Below are positions 8,658 through 21,260 of a stretch of 64,000 nucleotides of DNA, one piece after another (the first letter of the stretch is position 1; each line of letters begins with the position of its first letter). Source of the stretch: Methanococcoides sp. EBM-47 (GTDB lineage Archaea; Halobacteriota; Methanosarcinia; Methanosarcinales; Methanosarcinaceae). The stretch spans positions 62,001 to 126,000 of the forward strand of contig MPPA01000033.1 of assembly GCA_001896725.1 (NCBI GenBank). Direction: 5' to 3'. The notes below the pieces were generated by a model. That model searched no databases. It was given only the letters and a program-made list of their open reading frames with translations, and was not told the origin of the DNA. Position numbers and translations under genes: made by a program.

Positions 8658-11332
8658 GCTGCAACCGCGCTGTTAAATTCTGAGATCAGGTCCGGAAGTG
8701 TACCCGCAAAAACACGGTTGGCCTTGTTCCAACCGCCATAATCGGCAAACACCGGAATATAATCAAAGTCCTCTTTATCAATGGAAAGGTTAGCCACCAG
8801 ATGTGACCTGATACGCTCAAGCCATAGCTGCTGATCTGAAGTAAAGCTTTTGCCCATGGTCACTTTATCGAAAGCCCGGCTGACCCGCTCCTCAGCCGTA
8901 AGCAATGACTCTTCTTCCCGCGCAGCATGCTTGATCATGGAAATAATGTCCACAAGAGCTTTGTTGTACTTCACTTTATGAGCTCTTTGCAGATTCTCAA
9001 TAGTAAAACGCTGCTGGGATGATGTCAGTTTATGTTTCAGCTCGTCAAGCGCTTCCGTGTTCCACTCCTGAGGCCGGTCCAGAAGAATACTGATCGCAGC
9101 GATCTTTTCAGGATTCTCTTTCACAAATTCCGAGAACATGGTCAGATAATCATCAGGCTTGTATTCGTTACCCGAAGCACCTCTTATGATAAAGGTGGAT
9201 GATACCTCATCCACGGTCTCATAGTCAACAATGAAAGTTCGCGGCGGACGTGGATAATTTTCAAGCAGGTTCAGGAAATCCTTGTCTCTTAAAATCGCCA
9301 TTGTGCCGGTGAAATCCTCGGAAAGCCGCCTTTCGAGAGAGACAGCGAACCGCTTCAGATCACCTTTTTCTATAAATGCGCTGAACATATCCCGCGCTTC
9401 TCCGCTCATCTCCTTATCGATCCTGTTAAGCCGCTTTGTCAGAATGCGGACATTATAGGCACGGTCCCGGTTATTCCAGATATCATCGATGACCCTGGCA
9501 ATGGGCTTTACTTCCCTTGCAGGCGGTTCAGCCGTGACACCTGTAACCGACCTGAAATATTCAATAAGACTACCTGCAAAACAATCAAAGACCATAAAAT
9601 GAGATTTATCAGGATAATGCTCACCCTTGCGCGTACCCCGTCCCATCATCTGCTCAAAGAGGATACGGGATTTGACCGAGCGTAAAAATACGATATACTC
9701 CAGATCAGGTATATCGACCCCTGTGGAGAGCAGATCAACGGTCACAGCAATGCCAGGCTCTTTCCTGTTCCTGAACTCCCTGATCCTCTGCAAAGGCCGG
9801 TCAACCTTACCTGTGATCTTCTGGACAAAGGCATCTCCCCTGCCAAAAACATCCCTGGCAAGGTCAACGATCTGATCAGCATGAGAAGTGTGTGGCAGGT
9901 CCTGTACAGCAAAGATAAGGGTCTTGGGAAAACGCCCGTATCTTTCTTCATGCTCATCTGCATACCGCTTGATCTCCTCCAGGATCTTCCTGTTGGAATC
10001 AACGGACGTGATCTCTTTTTCTATTTTTTCAGCAGAGAACTCACGTTCATCTTCAAGCATATCGATCTCCCGCTGGCCAGTCTCAGGATCGATGACCTCT
10101 ACGGTCTCCCCTTCATGCAGGAATATGCCATTCATACGCACCCCGGATTCCAGCGCCACGATATCATAATCTACCAGATATCCATCCCTTACAGCCTGTT
10201 CATATCCGTACTTGAACACAATATCCCTGAAATATGCAGATGTATGAGCCGCCGGTGTAGCTGTAAGCCCTACTTTGATGGCATCGAAATGATCAAGGGT
10301 CTTTCTCCATGTAGAGATCTCCTGTGCAGAATAACCTCTATGGCATTCATCAGCGATTATAAGATCAAAGGCATGAATGGGAATATTGAGTTGCGTTGCA
10401 TCCTCTTCCTCAGCCTCGTCACAGCTTGAGAACACTGAAGTTTTACCGAAGAGGTTGATGGTCATCCTCTGGATAGTGGAAACATATACGAAACTGTGCT
10501 CTCTCTTTGGATTTTCAAGGTAAGAACCTGGCATCACACTTACATCGAAGGATTCACCTTCATCAAGATCTCCCTTCTGGAAACGCTGACTGTAAACCTC
10601 ATAGGTTTTATCGAATTTCAATCCCTGCTCGGTCTCAAAGGATGAAAAAGCGCGGACAGCCTGTGCTGCAAGTGCCCTTCTGTCAACCAGGAACAAAACC
10701 CTCTTTGCCACACCCGCTTTCATCAGGCGGTAGATGAGGTTGACGATCATAAACGTCTTCCCGGTCCCTGTGGCCATTGCGATCATCATTGTCCGTTTCC
10801 TGTTAGTGATGGCCCTGCCTATGGCATCACATGCATCCGCCTGATAAGGTCTCATCCTTTCGTTATCAGGCACTTCGAAGAATTTATCTTTGATATTTTC
10901 AAAATCGTAACTCAGCCTTTCCAGCAAAGCTTCAGGGGTATGAAATCCCGATATCCTCCTTGAACGGTTAAGAGGATGCCGGACATCATGATGCCAGATC
11001 TCTTTTCCATTTGTCGAATACAAAAACGGAACCCGACAACCATCATAGTTAAAGGGATTTTCAGGAAGCCCGCGTGCATACCTCTCTGCCTGGGTCAGCA
11101 CGTTCTGAGGACCCAGAGTAACTTTTTTTGCCTCCACAACTCCAAGTATTTTCCCATCCACACACAGAGCATAATCAGCAGGACCATTATCAGTAGGATA
11201 TTCCTCGATTGCACATTTATTGTGATCCTTCAGCCCTTTGATATCAGCATAGTGTACAATATCCCAACCAGCAGTAACCAGCAAAGGATCGATAAGTTGT
11301 TTCCTTGTCTTGAATTCGTTGAGATTATGCAT
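8654..11332 (-). CDS. hsdR: Type I restriction endonuclease subunit HsdR (EcoEI-like)
   Basis: 892 aa. The N-terminal nuclease domain shows D53 and E67-A-K69 (PD-(D/E)XK). The SF2 translocase follows, with Walker A ATGTGKT at 187-193, DECH in IIADECHRGYS, an SAT-like LTATP, and motif VI MMGRGTR. The end IPVFADYGGWNKANRVF is characteristic of the EcoEI (type IB) R-subunit C-terminal domain. It cuts unmodified DNA after ATP-driven translocation. First gene of the operon; a TATA box lies about 55 bases upstream. All catalytic motifs are intact, so the system looks active. Confidence 0.95.
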   Translation of the reverse strand: MHNLNEFKTRKQLIDPLLVTAGWDIVHYADIKGLKDHNKCAIEEYPTDNGPADYALCVDGKILGVVEAKKVTLGPQNVLTQAERYARGLPENPFNYDGCRVPFLYSTNGKEIWHHDVRHPLNRSRRISGFHTPEALLERLSYDFENIKDKFFEVPDNERMRPYQADACDAIGRAITNRKRTMMIAMATGTGKTFMIVNLIYRLMKAGVAKRVLFLVDRRALAAQAVRAFSSFETEQGLKFDKTYEVYSQRFQKGDLDEGESFDVSVMPGSYLENPKREHSFVYVSTIQRMTINLFGKTSVFSSCDEAEEEDATQLNIPIHAFDLIIADECHRGYSAQEISTWRKTLDHFDAIKVGLTATPAAHTSAYFRDIVFKYGYEQAVRDGYLVDYDIVALESGVRMNGIFLHEGETVEVIDPETGQREIDMLEDEREFSAEKIEKEITSVDSNRKILEEIKRYADEHEERYGRFPKTLIFAVQDLPHTSHADQIVDLARDVFGRGDAFVQKITGKVDRPLQRIREFRNRKEPGIAVTVDLLSTGVDIPDLEYIVFLRSVKSRILFEQMMGRGTRKGEHYPDKSHFMVFDCFAGSLIEYFRSVTGVTAEPPAREVKPIARVIDDIWNNRDRAYNVRILTKRLNRIDKEMSGEARDMFSAFIEKGDLKRFAVSLERRLSEDFTGTMAILRDKDFLNLLENYPRPPRTFIVDYETVDEVSSTFIIRGASGNEYKPDDYLTMFSEFVKENPEKIAAISILLDRPQEWNTEALDELKHKLTSSQQRFTIENLQRAHKVKYNKALVDIISMIKHAAREEESLLTAEERVSRAFDKVTMGKSFTSDQQLWLERIRSHLVANLSIDKEDFDYIPVFADYGGWNKANRVFAGTLPDLISEFNSAVAA

Positions 11333-11385
11333 CAGGAATCCCCAATAATCAGAATTGATGAACTTTAAAATGTATAGTTTATTGA

Positions 11386-11393
11386 TATAAATA
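11386..11393 (-). promoter_or_regulatory. TATA box of the hsd operon
   Basis: On the minus strand the sequence reads TATTTATA, a good archaeal TATA element. A start site about 25 bases downstream would leave a leader of about 30 nt before the hsdR ATG. Confidence 0.5.
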
Positions 11394-11510
11394 AGTTAAG
11401 AATGAAGGTCAATAATGTTTATGAAGTTTTAACTAACTTCATCTAATGTATAAGAACCTGAAAGTATAAAACCAAAAAAATGTCAATAAAAAGTAGTGAG
11501 GAGCATCCCC

Positions 11511-12671
11511 TCACACACTCTCCCTCAATATCTTCGCGATCTCCGGCTCCTTCTCCACAAGCTCCATCAAGGCCATGGCAATATCAGACCGCTTCTTCTC
11601 GATATCAACGGCAACATCAACCCTCAAGGCCATACCACACCGGGAACAAAAAGTCGAAGTAGGCCCGTTCACCTGTCCGCACCTGGGACATGCCGTACTT
11701 GTAAGCTGTGGCATTGTGTCCTCTTCCTTTATGATCCCGTGGATCTTCAGGATAGCTTCATCGATCTGCTTACCTGACAGGTGCACATAGGTCTGAGGCA
11801 TGTTAGAACCCTGCACCCATCCCAGATGTTCCTTCATCTGGGATTCAGTCAGGTATTGTGCAAGATCTGTGCTCCGGGAGTGGCGGAAAAGGTGATTATA
11901 AACCCTTTTCTCAACCCCTGCCTTTTCAGCAGCACTCTTGATCACCTTTCTCAAAGATTCATATTTAAGTTGTTTTCCAATCTCTTTACCTTCAAGCCTG
12001 GTCCATAGGTAAACATTAGGGTCATGTTTTTGAGGATGGATATCCAGCCAGGCAGCCAGGTAAGGCACACTGAACACAAGCCTGACCCTTCTCATTCCTG
12101 TCTTTCCATCTTCCTTCCCGATCAGAACATAAGCTCCGTACTTATCAAAAGAAACATGCTTGATCTTGACGTTCCCGTTCTCTCCCACCCTGGCACCGTT
12201 ATCGTACCATATCGCTATAATGGCCTTATCCCTGGGATGGGTCTTTGACTCGATCATCCTGACTATATCTTCCTCTGTAAGCAGTTCTTCAGGCAGCATC
12301 TTGCTTTGCCTGATCCTCAAGGATATCCAGCTGGTGATCTTAGGTTCCTCTTCATCGTTGAGCCACTTGTAGAACCTTTTGATACACTGCTTGTAATCAT
12401 GCTTGGTCCAATCCTTCTTATTGGAACGCTCCAGCTTTGCAACGTAGTACTCGATATCATCCTTTGCAGCATCTCTAAAATTGATCCCCAGATCCTGGGA
12501 GATGATATGCAATTGCTGCAAGTACTTCAAAACGCGAGGAGTAGACAGACCCTGTGCGAACAGGAAATTCTCGAACCTGATAATAAGTCTCTTATTTTCC
12601 TCAGAATAAGCAGCATTCTCTATCCTCTCTTCAGTTCTTTCCAACGCTCTCTCGTGGTTGTAAATAGACAT
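11511..12671 (-). CDS. Tyrosine recombinase/integrase with C-terminal zinc ribbon
   Basis: About 386 aa from MSIYNHERALER; the frame is open nine codons further. The N-terminal half is a SAM-like core-binding domain. The catalytic residues are visible: Arg in NGARVGE, H-x-x-R in NHLFRHSRSTDLA, His in KEHLGW, and Tyr in QTYVHLSG. A Zn ribbon CPRCGQVNGPTSTFCSRCG sits near the C-terminus, as in many archaeal integrases. It lies 91 bases from the 3' end of tRNA-Thr(CGU), with its N-terminus facing the tRNA. It most likely catalyses integration and excision of the 2.2-12.8 kb island. Confidence 0.93.
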   Translation of the reverse strand: MSIYNHERALERTEERIENAAYSEENKRLIIRFENFLFAQGLSTPRVLKYLQQLHIISQDLGINFRDAAKDDIEYYVAKLERSNKKDWTKHDYKQCIKRFYKWLNDEEEPKITSWISLRIRQSKMLPEELLTEEDIVRMIESKTHPRDKAIIAIWYDNGARVGENGNVKIKHVSFDKYGAYVLIGKEDGKTGMRRVRLVFSVPYLAAWLDIHPQKHDPNVYLWTRLEGKEIGKQLKYESLRKVIKSAAEKAGVEKRVYNHLFRHSRSTDLAQYLTESQMKEHLGWVQGSNMPQTYVHLSGKQIDEAILKIHGIIKEEDTMPQLTSTACPRCGQVNGPTSTFCSRCGMALRVDVAVDIEKKRSDIAMALMELVEKEPEIAKILRESV

Positions 12672-12761
12672 AGTTCCAACATCCCTACTTTTGAACATAT
12701 CTTACATCCGAGCAGGATGAAAGTAAAATCTGTAATGAGGGAATTGGACTGAAAATACAAA

Positions 12762-12775
12762 GCCCCCGGAGGGAT
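12762..12775 (+). other. Candidate tRNA-proximal attachment site
   Basis: This 14-bp segment covers the last 13 bases of tRNA-Thr plus one flanking base and is repeated in direct orientation at 2203-2216. The tRNA remains complete, as expected when the element brings in a replacement 3' end. Confidence 0.5.
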
Positions 12776-12833
12776 TTGAACCCTCGACCTGCTGATTACG
12801 AATCAGCCGCTATACCGCTAAGCCACAGAGGCA
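12763..12833 (-). tRNA. tRNA-Thr (anticodon CGU)
   Basis: 71-nt cloverleaf on the minus strand. Acceptor GCCTCTG pairs with CGGGGGC, with G-U pairs. The anticodon arm is GCTGA-TTCGTAA-TCAGC with CGT in the loop, and the T arm is GAGGG-TTCAAAT-CCCTC. No CCA is encoded, usual in archaea. A TTATATAA element lies upstream at 12850-12857. It is the probable integration target of the neighbouring recombinase. Confidence 0.95.
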
Positions 12834-12967
12834 ATTGATTCATTAAAGATTATATAAGAATTTAATTATTTCGCTTAGCCTGCAATTCTTACTTCAACGC
12901 AGACATGGAACCAGTGTAGAGAATATTAATGTAATTAGGTTCTAACAGAAGCAACATTAATAAATTC

Positions 12968-13180
12968 TCATTTCAGTTTTATTACACAGATGTTACCGAT
13001 CTTCTCCATGAATAATTTATCTTCCCTTGCAAGCCAACCAATGGCCATTAAAACCGTTTCCGAATCATAACCGCTTTTTTTAAGCGCTCTCTTCACTTTA
13101 GATATAGTTGACTCGTCTTTTTCAAGTAATCTATAAACATGCCCAGCTGCCTCTCCTATATGAAAACATACATCGCTCAT
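12968..13180 (-). CDS. Small winged helix-turn-helix protein (PF10771/DUF2582-like)
   Basis: 70 aa, MSDVCFHIGEAAGHVYRLL then STISKVKRALKKSG and VLMAIGWLAREDKL. This pattern (GxxAGxVWxxL, then a recognition helix and AIGWLAREDK) is that of the small winged-helix family found in archaea and Bacteroidetes. Probably a DNA-binding regulator, target unknown. Preceded by GAGGGAAAA and starting 7 bases after the stop of a tiny zinc-ribbon gene, so the two form a micro-operon. Confidence 0.8.
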   Translation of the reverse strand: MSDVCFHIGEAAGHVYRLLEKDESTISKVKRALKKSGYDSETVLMAIGWLAREDKLFMEKIGNICVIKLK

Positions 13181-13187
13181 TTTTCCC

Positions 13188-13343
13188 TCACTCTTCTAGT
13201 ATAATTGAGTCATATAGCACTAATGGTTCAAGTCGTACTGTACCTGTCCTTGTCCAGTATCCACAAACTTTGCAAACTTGTATATTCTTTTGGGTCATCT
13301 GTAATTTGGCATAGCATTCCGGACAGTTCTTCAACAATCTCAT
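13188..13343 (-). CDS. 51-aa zinc-ribbon protein
   Basis: Reads MRLLKNCPECYAKLQ then NIQVCKVCGYW, i.e. two C-x2-C knuckles 16 residues apart, the minimal treble-clef/zinc-ribbon layout. The stop is directly followed by the ribosome-binding site of the wHTH gene. Likely a nucleic-acid-binding or partner protein of that regulator. Confidence 0.65.
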   Translation of the reverse strand: MRLLKNCPECYAKLQMTQKNIQVCKVCGYWTRTGTVRLEPLVLYDSIILEE

Positions 13344-15823
<2,480 letters not shown>

Positions 15824-15833
15824 GGTGTAGCAC

Positions 15834-18329
15834 ATGGCAGATGATAACAAAGAAAACAATAATACCGAAAAGAACCCTCTGGATATCCAGCCCACAGAGA
15901 CCGGTGAAAAGGTGGTTCCAGTCCTTATAGAGGACGAGATGAAGAACTCCTACATCGATTATGCCATGAGCGTGATCGTGGGGCGTGCACTGCCTGATGC
16001 TAGGGACGGTTTAAAACCCGTGCACAGACGGATCCTTTACTCTATGTATGAGGCAGGTATCACCCATGACAAGCCTTACAAGAAGTCTGCACGTGTAGTG
16101 GGAGATGTGCTGGGTAAATACCATCCTCATGGTGATTCTGCTGTGTATGAAAGTATCGTAAGGATGGTACAGGAGTTCTCATTGCGCTATCCTTTGATAG
16201 ACGGTCAGGGTAACTTTGGTTCCATCGATGGTGACTCAGCTGCTGCTATGCGTTACACAGAAGCACGCATGAGCAGGATCTCTGATGAGATGCTCCATGA
16301 CCTGGAGAAAGAAACGGTCCAGATGAGCCCGAACTACGATGGTTCTCTGGAAGAGCCTACGGTGCTGCCGGCAAAACTTCCTAACCTGCTGATCAATGGT
16401 TCCACTGGTATTGCAGTGGGTATGGCCACGAACATGGCTCCCCATAACCTGGGAGAAGTAGTGGATGCAACCCTTATGCTTATCAATGATCCATCATCCA
16501 CTGTACATGATCTGATGACGGTCCTCAAGGGTCCTGATTTTCCAACCGGGGGGATCATCCTGGGCATTCACGGCATACGAGAAGCCTATGAGACCGGCAG
16601 AGGCAGGATACAATTGCGGGCTGTAGCCACCATAGAGGAAATAAGGAAGGATAAGAACGCTATTATTGTCACAGAGATACCTTATCAAGTGAATAAAGCC
16701 AAGCTCATAGAGAACATCGCATTGCTTGTAAGAGAGAAAAGGATAATAGGTATCTCTGATATAAGAGATGAGTCCGATCGCGATGGTATTCGGGTTGTTA
16801 TAGAGATCAGCAGAGGCACTGATGCGAATGTGGTGCTGAACCAATTGTACAAGCACACACAGATGCAGACCACATTTGGTATCATCAATTTGGCATTGGT
16901 GGAGAATGTGCCTTTGGAACTCGATCTTAAACGCATCATACAGATCTATCTGGAACACAGGATGGATATCATCCAGAAGCGTACACAGTTCCAGCTAAAG
17001 AAAGCTGAGGAACGTACACACATACTGCGGGGTCTGAAAATCGCTCTTGACAACCTCGATGCTATCATCTCTCTTATCCGTGCTTCTCGGACAGTGGATG
17101 AGGCAAGGTCTGGTCTGATGGCAAACTTTGGACTAGATGAGATACAGACAAAGGCTATTCTTGATATGCGTCTGCAGAAGCTCACCGGTCTTGAAAGACA
17201 GAAAGTGGAAGATGAGTATGAGGAACTGATGAAGCTCATTGCAGAGTATATTTCTATTATAGGAAGTGATGAGAAGAAATATGATATTATCAGGTCAGAA
17301 CTCATCGAGCTCAAGCAAAAGTATAACAATGAGCGCAGAACGCAGATAAAGGCTTCACATGTGGACTTTGATCTTGAGGACCTCATACCGCAGGAGGAAG
17401 TAGTAGTTACTATTACCAACAGCGGTTATATCAAACGCCTTCCAGTGAACACATATTCACAGCAGCGCCGGGGCGGTAAGGGTGTGATCGGTATGGAAAC
17501 CAAGGAAGAGGACTTTGTGGAGAATATCTTCATAGCTTCCAGTCATGAATATATCCTGTTCTTCACTAATAAGGGAAGATTGTACTGGGAAAAGGTATAT
17601 GAGATCCCCGAGGGGAGCAGGCAGTCCAAAGGCAAGGCCATAGTCAATCTGCTGGAGCTGGGTGAGGGTGAATATATCACAGCCATGATCCCAGTGAAGG
17701 AGTTCCTGGATGACGAATATCTCTTCATGGCCACACGTTCAGGAACTGTTAAAAAGTCATTGCTGTCTGATTTTAGCAATCCGCGTAAGGCTGGTATCAT
17801 AGCCATTACATTACAGGAAGATGATGAGCTTGTGAACGTAGCCCTTACAGACGGGTCAAAAGATGTGGTATTGGTATCAAGACATGGTAAAGCCATTCGT
17901 TTCTCAGAGAACGATGTTCGTCCCATGGGCAGGAGTGCACAAGGTGTGCGGGGTATCAAACTCGGGCAAGGGGACAAAGTAGTAAGCTTGGATGTAGTGG
18001 ATGAGAGCTCGACCTTGCTGACCATAACCGAGAACGGATTTGGAAAGCGTACTGAATTCACAGAATATCCAACCAAACGCAGGGGAGGTAAAGGTGTGAT
18101 CACTATAGTGACAAGCCTGCGCAATGGTCCGGTGGTCAATGTTAAAGCTGTACGGGAAGAAGATGATGTGATGATCACCAGCTCCGAAGGTATAGTTATC
18201 CGTGTTCCTGTTACTGGTATTAATGTGCAGGGCAGGAATACCCAGGGTGTTAAAATCATGGATGTGCGCCAGGGTGATAAGGTCGTAGGTGTAGCCCGTA
18301 TAGAACCAGAGGACAGGGAGGATGAGTAA
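15834..18329 (+). CDS. gyrA: DNA gyrase subunit A
   Basis: 831 aa. The breakage-reunion domain opens with [19 protein letters not shown], and the catalytic tyrosine is Y141 in [13 protein letters not shown] coiled coil follows (about 380-480). The C-terminal beta-pinwheel carries the GyrA box QRRGGKG in [13 protein letters not shown] (about 540), which distinguishes gyrase from topoisomerase IV because it wraps DNA. The quinolone-region residues GDSAVYE (101-107) are wild-type-like. GAGGTG precedes ATG. Confidence 0.98.
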   Translation: MADDNKENNNTEKNPLDIQPTETGEKVVPVLIEDEMKNSYIDYAMSVIVGRALPDARDGLKPVHRRILYSMYEAGITHDKPYKKSARVVGDVLGKYHPHGDSAVYESIVRMVQEFSLRYPLIDGQGNFGSIDGDSAAAMRYTEARMSRISDEMLHDLEKETVQMSPNYDGSLEEPTVLPAKLPNLLINGSTGIAVGMATNMAPHNLGEVVDATLMLINDPSSTVHDLMTVLKGPDFPTGGIILGIHGIREAYETGRGRIQLRAVATIEEIRKDKNAIIVTEIPYQVNKAKLIENIALLVREKRIIGISDIRDESDRDGIRVVIEISRGTDANVVLNQLYKHTQMQTTFGIINLALVENVPLELDLKRIIQIYLEHRMDIIQKRTQFQLKKAEERTHILRGLKIALDNLDAIISLIRASRTVDEARSGLMANFGLDEIQTKAILDMRLQKLTGLERQKVEDEYEELMKLIAEYISIIGSDEKKYDIIRSELIELKQKYNNERRTQIKASHVDFDLEDLIPQEEVVVTITNSGYIKRLPVNTYSQQRRGGKGVIGMETKEEDFVENIFIASSHEYILFFTNKGRLYWEKVYEIPEGSRQSKGKAIVNLLELGEGEYITAMIPVKEFLDDEYLFMATRSGTVKKSLLSDFSNPRKAGIIAITLQEDDELVNVALTDGSKDVVLVSRHGKAIRFSENDVRPMGRSAQGVRGIKLGQGDKVVSLDVVDESSTLLTITENGFGKRTEFTEYPTKRRGGKGVITIVTSLRNGPVVNVKAVREEDDVMITSSEGIVIRVPVTGINVQGRNTQGVKIMDVRQGDKVVGVARIEPEDREDE

Positions 18330-18416
18330 TGCTTATAAGCATTATCTCCAATTAAGAACATTTATATTACACCTTAACGCGTAGGATGTCCAAGATAGAA
18401 TAATAGGATGATAATT

Positions 18417-19313
18417 ATGGAACTTGAGAAACTGAGACATGGTACTGAAGTGATAAAGTGCGGTTTTGATAGCATGCAAAAAGGAGGTGTCATAATGGAT
18501 GTGACAAATCCCGAGCAGGCAAAGATAGCAGAAGATGCGGGGGCAGTTGCTGTCATGGCACTTCAGGCAGTACCTGCTGATATAAGAAAAGCAGGAGGTG
18601 TTGCAAGAATGGCAGACCCCCAGATAATAACGGATATTATCGAAAGTGTTACCATTCCCGTTATGGCAAAGGCACGTATAGGGCATTTCGTAGAAGCTGA
18701 GATCTTGCAGGCTCTTGGTGTTGATATGGTGGATGAGTCCGAGGTGCTTACTCCTGCAGATGACAGATTCCATATAGACAAGACACAGTTCACTGTTCCT
18801 TTTGTGTGCGGGGCCCGAAACCTGGGAGAAGCGCTGCGCAGGATCAATGAAGGTGCTGCAATGATACGCACCAAAGGCGAAGCTGGTACCGGGGATGTAA
18901 GAGAGGCAGTGCGCCACATGAAACAGATCACTGGTGAAATAAGGACCCTCGCAGGTAAGACCAAAGAAGAACTGATGTTCACAGCCCGTGAGATCGAGGC
19001 CCCTATTGAGCTCGTTATCGAAACCGCACAGCTGCAGAGGTTACCTGTGATCAACTTTGCAGCAGGCGGTATAGCAACACCTGCAGATGCAGCCCTTATG
19101 ATGCGGTTAGGTGCCGATGGAGTGTTCGTGGGTTCAGGTATCTTTAAAGCTGAGAATCCTGAACTTATGGCAAAGGCCATAGTTGAGGCGGTCAATAATT
19201 ATGATAACCCGGAAAAGCTTGCAGAGATATCCAAGGGCATTGGTGAGGGAATGAAAGGTATCAGTACTGATACCATCCCTCCGGAACACGCCTTACAGAC
19301 CAGGGGCTGGTAA
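18417..19313 (+). CDS. pdxS: Pyridoxal 5'-phosphate synthase lyase subunit PdxS
   Basis: 298 aa from [20 protein letters not shown] sits 6 bases before this ATG, better than the upstream in-frame ATG at 18408. Signatures: [35 protein letters not shown] (first catalytic lysine), [16 protein letters not shown] (second lysine and phosphate loop), and [18 protein letters not shown]. It condenses ribose 5-phosphate, glyceraldehyde 3-phosphate and ammonia to PLP. The glutaminase partner PdxT is not in this window. At residue 15 a Cys (KCGF) replaces the usual Arg of KRGF. Confidence 0.97.
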   Translation: MELEKLRHGTEVIKCGFDSMQKGGVIMDVTNPEQAKIAEDAGAVAVMALQAVPADIRKAGGVARMADPQIITDIIESVTIPVMAKARIGHFVEAEILQALGVDMVDESEVLTPADDRFHIDKTQFTVPFVCGARNLGEALRRINEGAAMIRTKGEAGTGDVREAVRHMKQITGEIRTLAGKTKEELMFTAREIEAPIELVIETAQLQRLPVINFAAGGIATPADAALMMRLGADGVFVGSGIFKAENPELMAKAIVEAVNNYDNPEKLAEISKGIGEGMKGISTDTIPPEHALQTRGW

Positions 19314-19548
19314 GTCCCTCTTCTTTTCTTAAGGTAAGGTACCATTGCAGTTATGTCTGTATGAGGAAATTAATGACCGCTGAACAAGCAAATCTGCTCT
19401 TTATGGCATTGCACCAGGAGCTGATTCTAGATGCCCGGATGCATTAATATTCCCTTGATAAGGTATGTACTTATGATATGTGATCAATAGAAGGTTCATT
19501 TTTTATACTTTGTTTTATGACAATTATGATGTCAAAGAGGTAATATAT

Positions 19549-19956
19549 ATGGTAAAGCTCAATTCAGAGATGAAAAATGCATTTTCAAAAATGAGAATAT
19601 TCCCGCTGGCAACAGCTTCAAAGGATGGTGTTCCGAACGTTATACCCATTGGCTTCTGTAAATTGCAGGATGACGATGAAACTGTCTGGATCGCAGATAA
19701 CTTTTTCCTTAAGACCCTTGATAACCTCAGGGAAAATCCCAGGGTAGCTCTCTACGTATGGGGACCAGAAACACAGGGATGTTTCCAGATAAAGGGGCCT
19801 ATTGAGATAAAAACGAGTGGTGAGGATTACGAAAAAATGTACAAGATGGTCAAGTCCATGGGTGACAGGTTCCCTGCCAAAAGCCTTGTGGTCATGAAGA
19901 TTACCGAAGTATACGAGTGTGTATCCGGGCCAGATGCAGGTAAAAAACTGCTCTGA
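19549..19956 (+). CDS. Pyridoxamine 5'-phosphate oxidase-fold flavin-binding protein
   Basis: 135 aa from MVKLNSEMKNAFSKMRIF; AGAGGT lies 8 bases before this ATG, so the longer frame from 19480 is not used. The body (PLATASKDGVPNVIPIGF, VWIADNFFLKTLDNLRENP, VALYVWG, FQIKGPIEI) is the split beta-barrel PPOX family common in methanogens. These bind FMN or related cofactors; the substrate is unknown. Lying next to pdxS is suggestive, but this family usually does not make PLP. Confidence 0.85.
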   Translation: MVKLNSEMKNAFSKMRIFPLATASKDGVPNVIPIGFCKLQDDDETVWIADNFFLKTLDNLRENPRVALYVWGPETQGCFQIKGPIEIKTSGEDYEKMYKMVKSMGDRFPAKSLVVMKITEVYECVSGPDAGKKLL

Positions 19957-20166
19957 TCCATTAATCCTTTTTTGTTTTGAACGATGACATCCCATTTTTC
20001 AAAGCTGGTCCTGACCATCGTTCATCTCTTTGAGTGACAGGTTTTTCCATATTATAAGGCCTCGAGTTAAGCGCAGATGAAGATCTGTGCAACTGCCATG
20101 TCTTAACTATGAAAACCTTTGCTTCGTATTCTGTAACCTTCAGGTTCCTTAGTAAAGCTGTTACAG

Positions 20167-21252
20167 TCACTCTTTATCCATCTTTGATTGTTTTTGTTTC
20201 TTGTGGATCAAGAACCCGCCCATTGCAATGGCCACTATGACGATCATCATGAAAATCCTTTTGTTATCTGACAGTGTTTCACTAAAAGAACGAGCAGGCA
20301 GTGTTTCGATCCTTATCTTTATGGTATCCGATATCTGGCTGTGCCCATCCTCATCCTCGTACTTGATCTCACTGTTGATGGAATAGGCTTTTGCGACTGC
20401 CATTTCATCGACCTTCAGCTTGAACAGGGCATCTGCTGTCTGTCCGGGTTCTAATGTACCCAGGAAGGCCTGATCATCTGTAGTACTGAACGGATCATTA
20501 ACACTGATCCTGACAGTGGCATCTTTTGCTGTCATCTCACCTATGTTCTTGTAGGTAACACGTAACATCCCATCTGCATTTGAATGCAGTGTACCTATGG
20601 CATTGACAACTTCGAATTTAGCTTCATTACCCACTCGGATGTTGATCGTCTGGTTCTGCTGACCCATAGAATACCAGAGTCCTACTTCCATGTTAGTGAT
20701 CCCCAGGTCCGTCACATCATCACCAGTGATCTGTACATCCTGCTGATAGCCATAATACAACTGCAGGTCTAGCGGATATATACCGGCTGGAGCATTTTTG
20801 GAGATCTGTATATTGAACTGTACCGGGTCGTCGGTCTGTTGTCCTGAAGGAAGTGAGCCTGCTTCCTGAGGACCCGACCTGACCTTTATATAGGGACTTT
20901 CAGAATTGAGGATAGCCACTATACCAATAGCGGTCGTCCGCTGGGCTTCATAGTTCATCTCTGTCATCTGTATCTTCTGCTCAAGGTCATCCAGATCCTT
21001 TTTATCAGTTCCGACCTTAAAACCGCTGATAACACCTTTGTTCATCAGGTTCAGATGAATGGTAACCGTATCACCACGGGAATACTCATTATCACCTATC
21101 AAAGTAGCAGTTACATTCGGTCCCCCGTAGACCATATAGTAGTTCTCATCAAAGTTGAAGAACTCTGGTAATTGTGCATATGCAGGTGTTGTAATACATA
21201 TTATCGTAAACAGAAATATAAGGATATTAGTAATATTTTTAAGGCGGTTCAT
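20167..21252 (-). CDS. Secreted, C-terminally membrane-anchored COG1361-type S-layer-like protein
   Basis: 361 aa with an N-terminal signal peptide (hydrophobic IFLFTIICITTPAYA), beta-sandwich repeats with the COG1361 phrases DTVTIHLNLMNKG, ISKNAPAGIYPLDLQL and LRVTYKNIGEMTAKDA, and one TM helix (about 332-350) before a lysine-rich tail. It follows a paralogue by 8 bases, which in turn overlaps an RND transporter. The outside-facing beta domains probably assist the transporter's substrate capture or envelope contact. GAGGGAT precedes ATG. Confidence 0.85.
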   Translation of the reverse strand: MNRLKNITNILIFLFTIICITTPAYAQLPEFFNFDENYYMVYGGPNVTATLIGDNEYSRGDTVTIHLNLMNKGVISGFKVGTDKKDLDDLEQKIQMTEMNYEAQRTTAIGIVAILNSESPYIKVRSGPQEAGSLPSGQQTDDPVQFNIQISKNAPAGIYPLDLQLYYGYQQDVQITGDDVTDLGITNMEVGLWYSMGQQNQTINIRVGNEAKFEVVNAIGTLHSNADGMLRVTYKNIGEMTAKDATVRISVNDPFSTTDDQAFLGTLEPGQTADALFKLKVDEMAVAKAYSINSEIKYEDEDGHSQISDTIKIRIETLPARSFSETLSDNKRIFMMIVIVAIAMGGFLIHKKQKQSKMDKE

Positions 21253-21260
21253 TCTATCCC

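Noticed and set aside
9881-10429. Long plus-strand frames across hsdR, hsdM and gyrA
   Set aside because: All are shadows of strongly conserved genes on the other strand, without ribosome-binding sites or family features.
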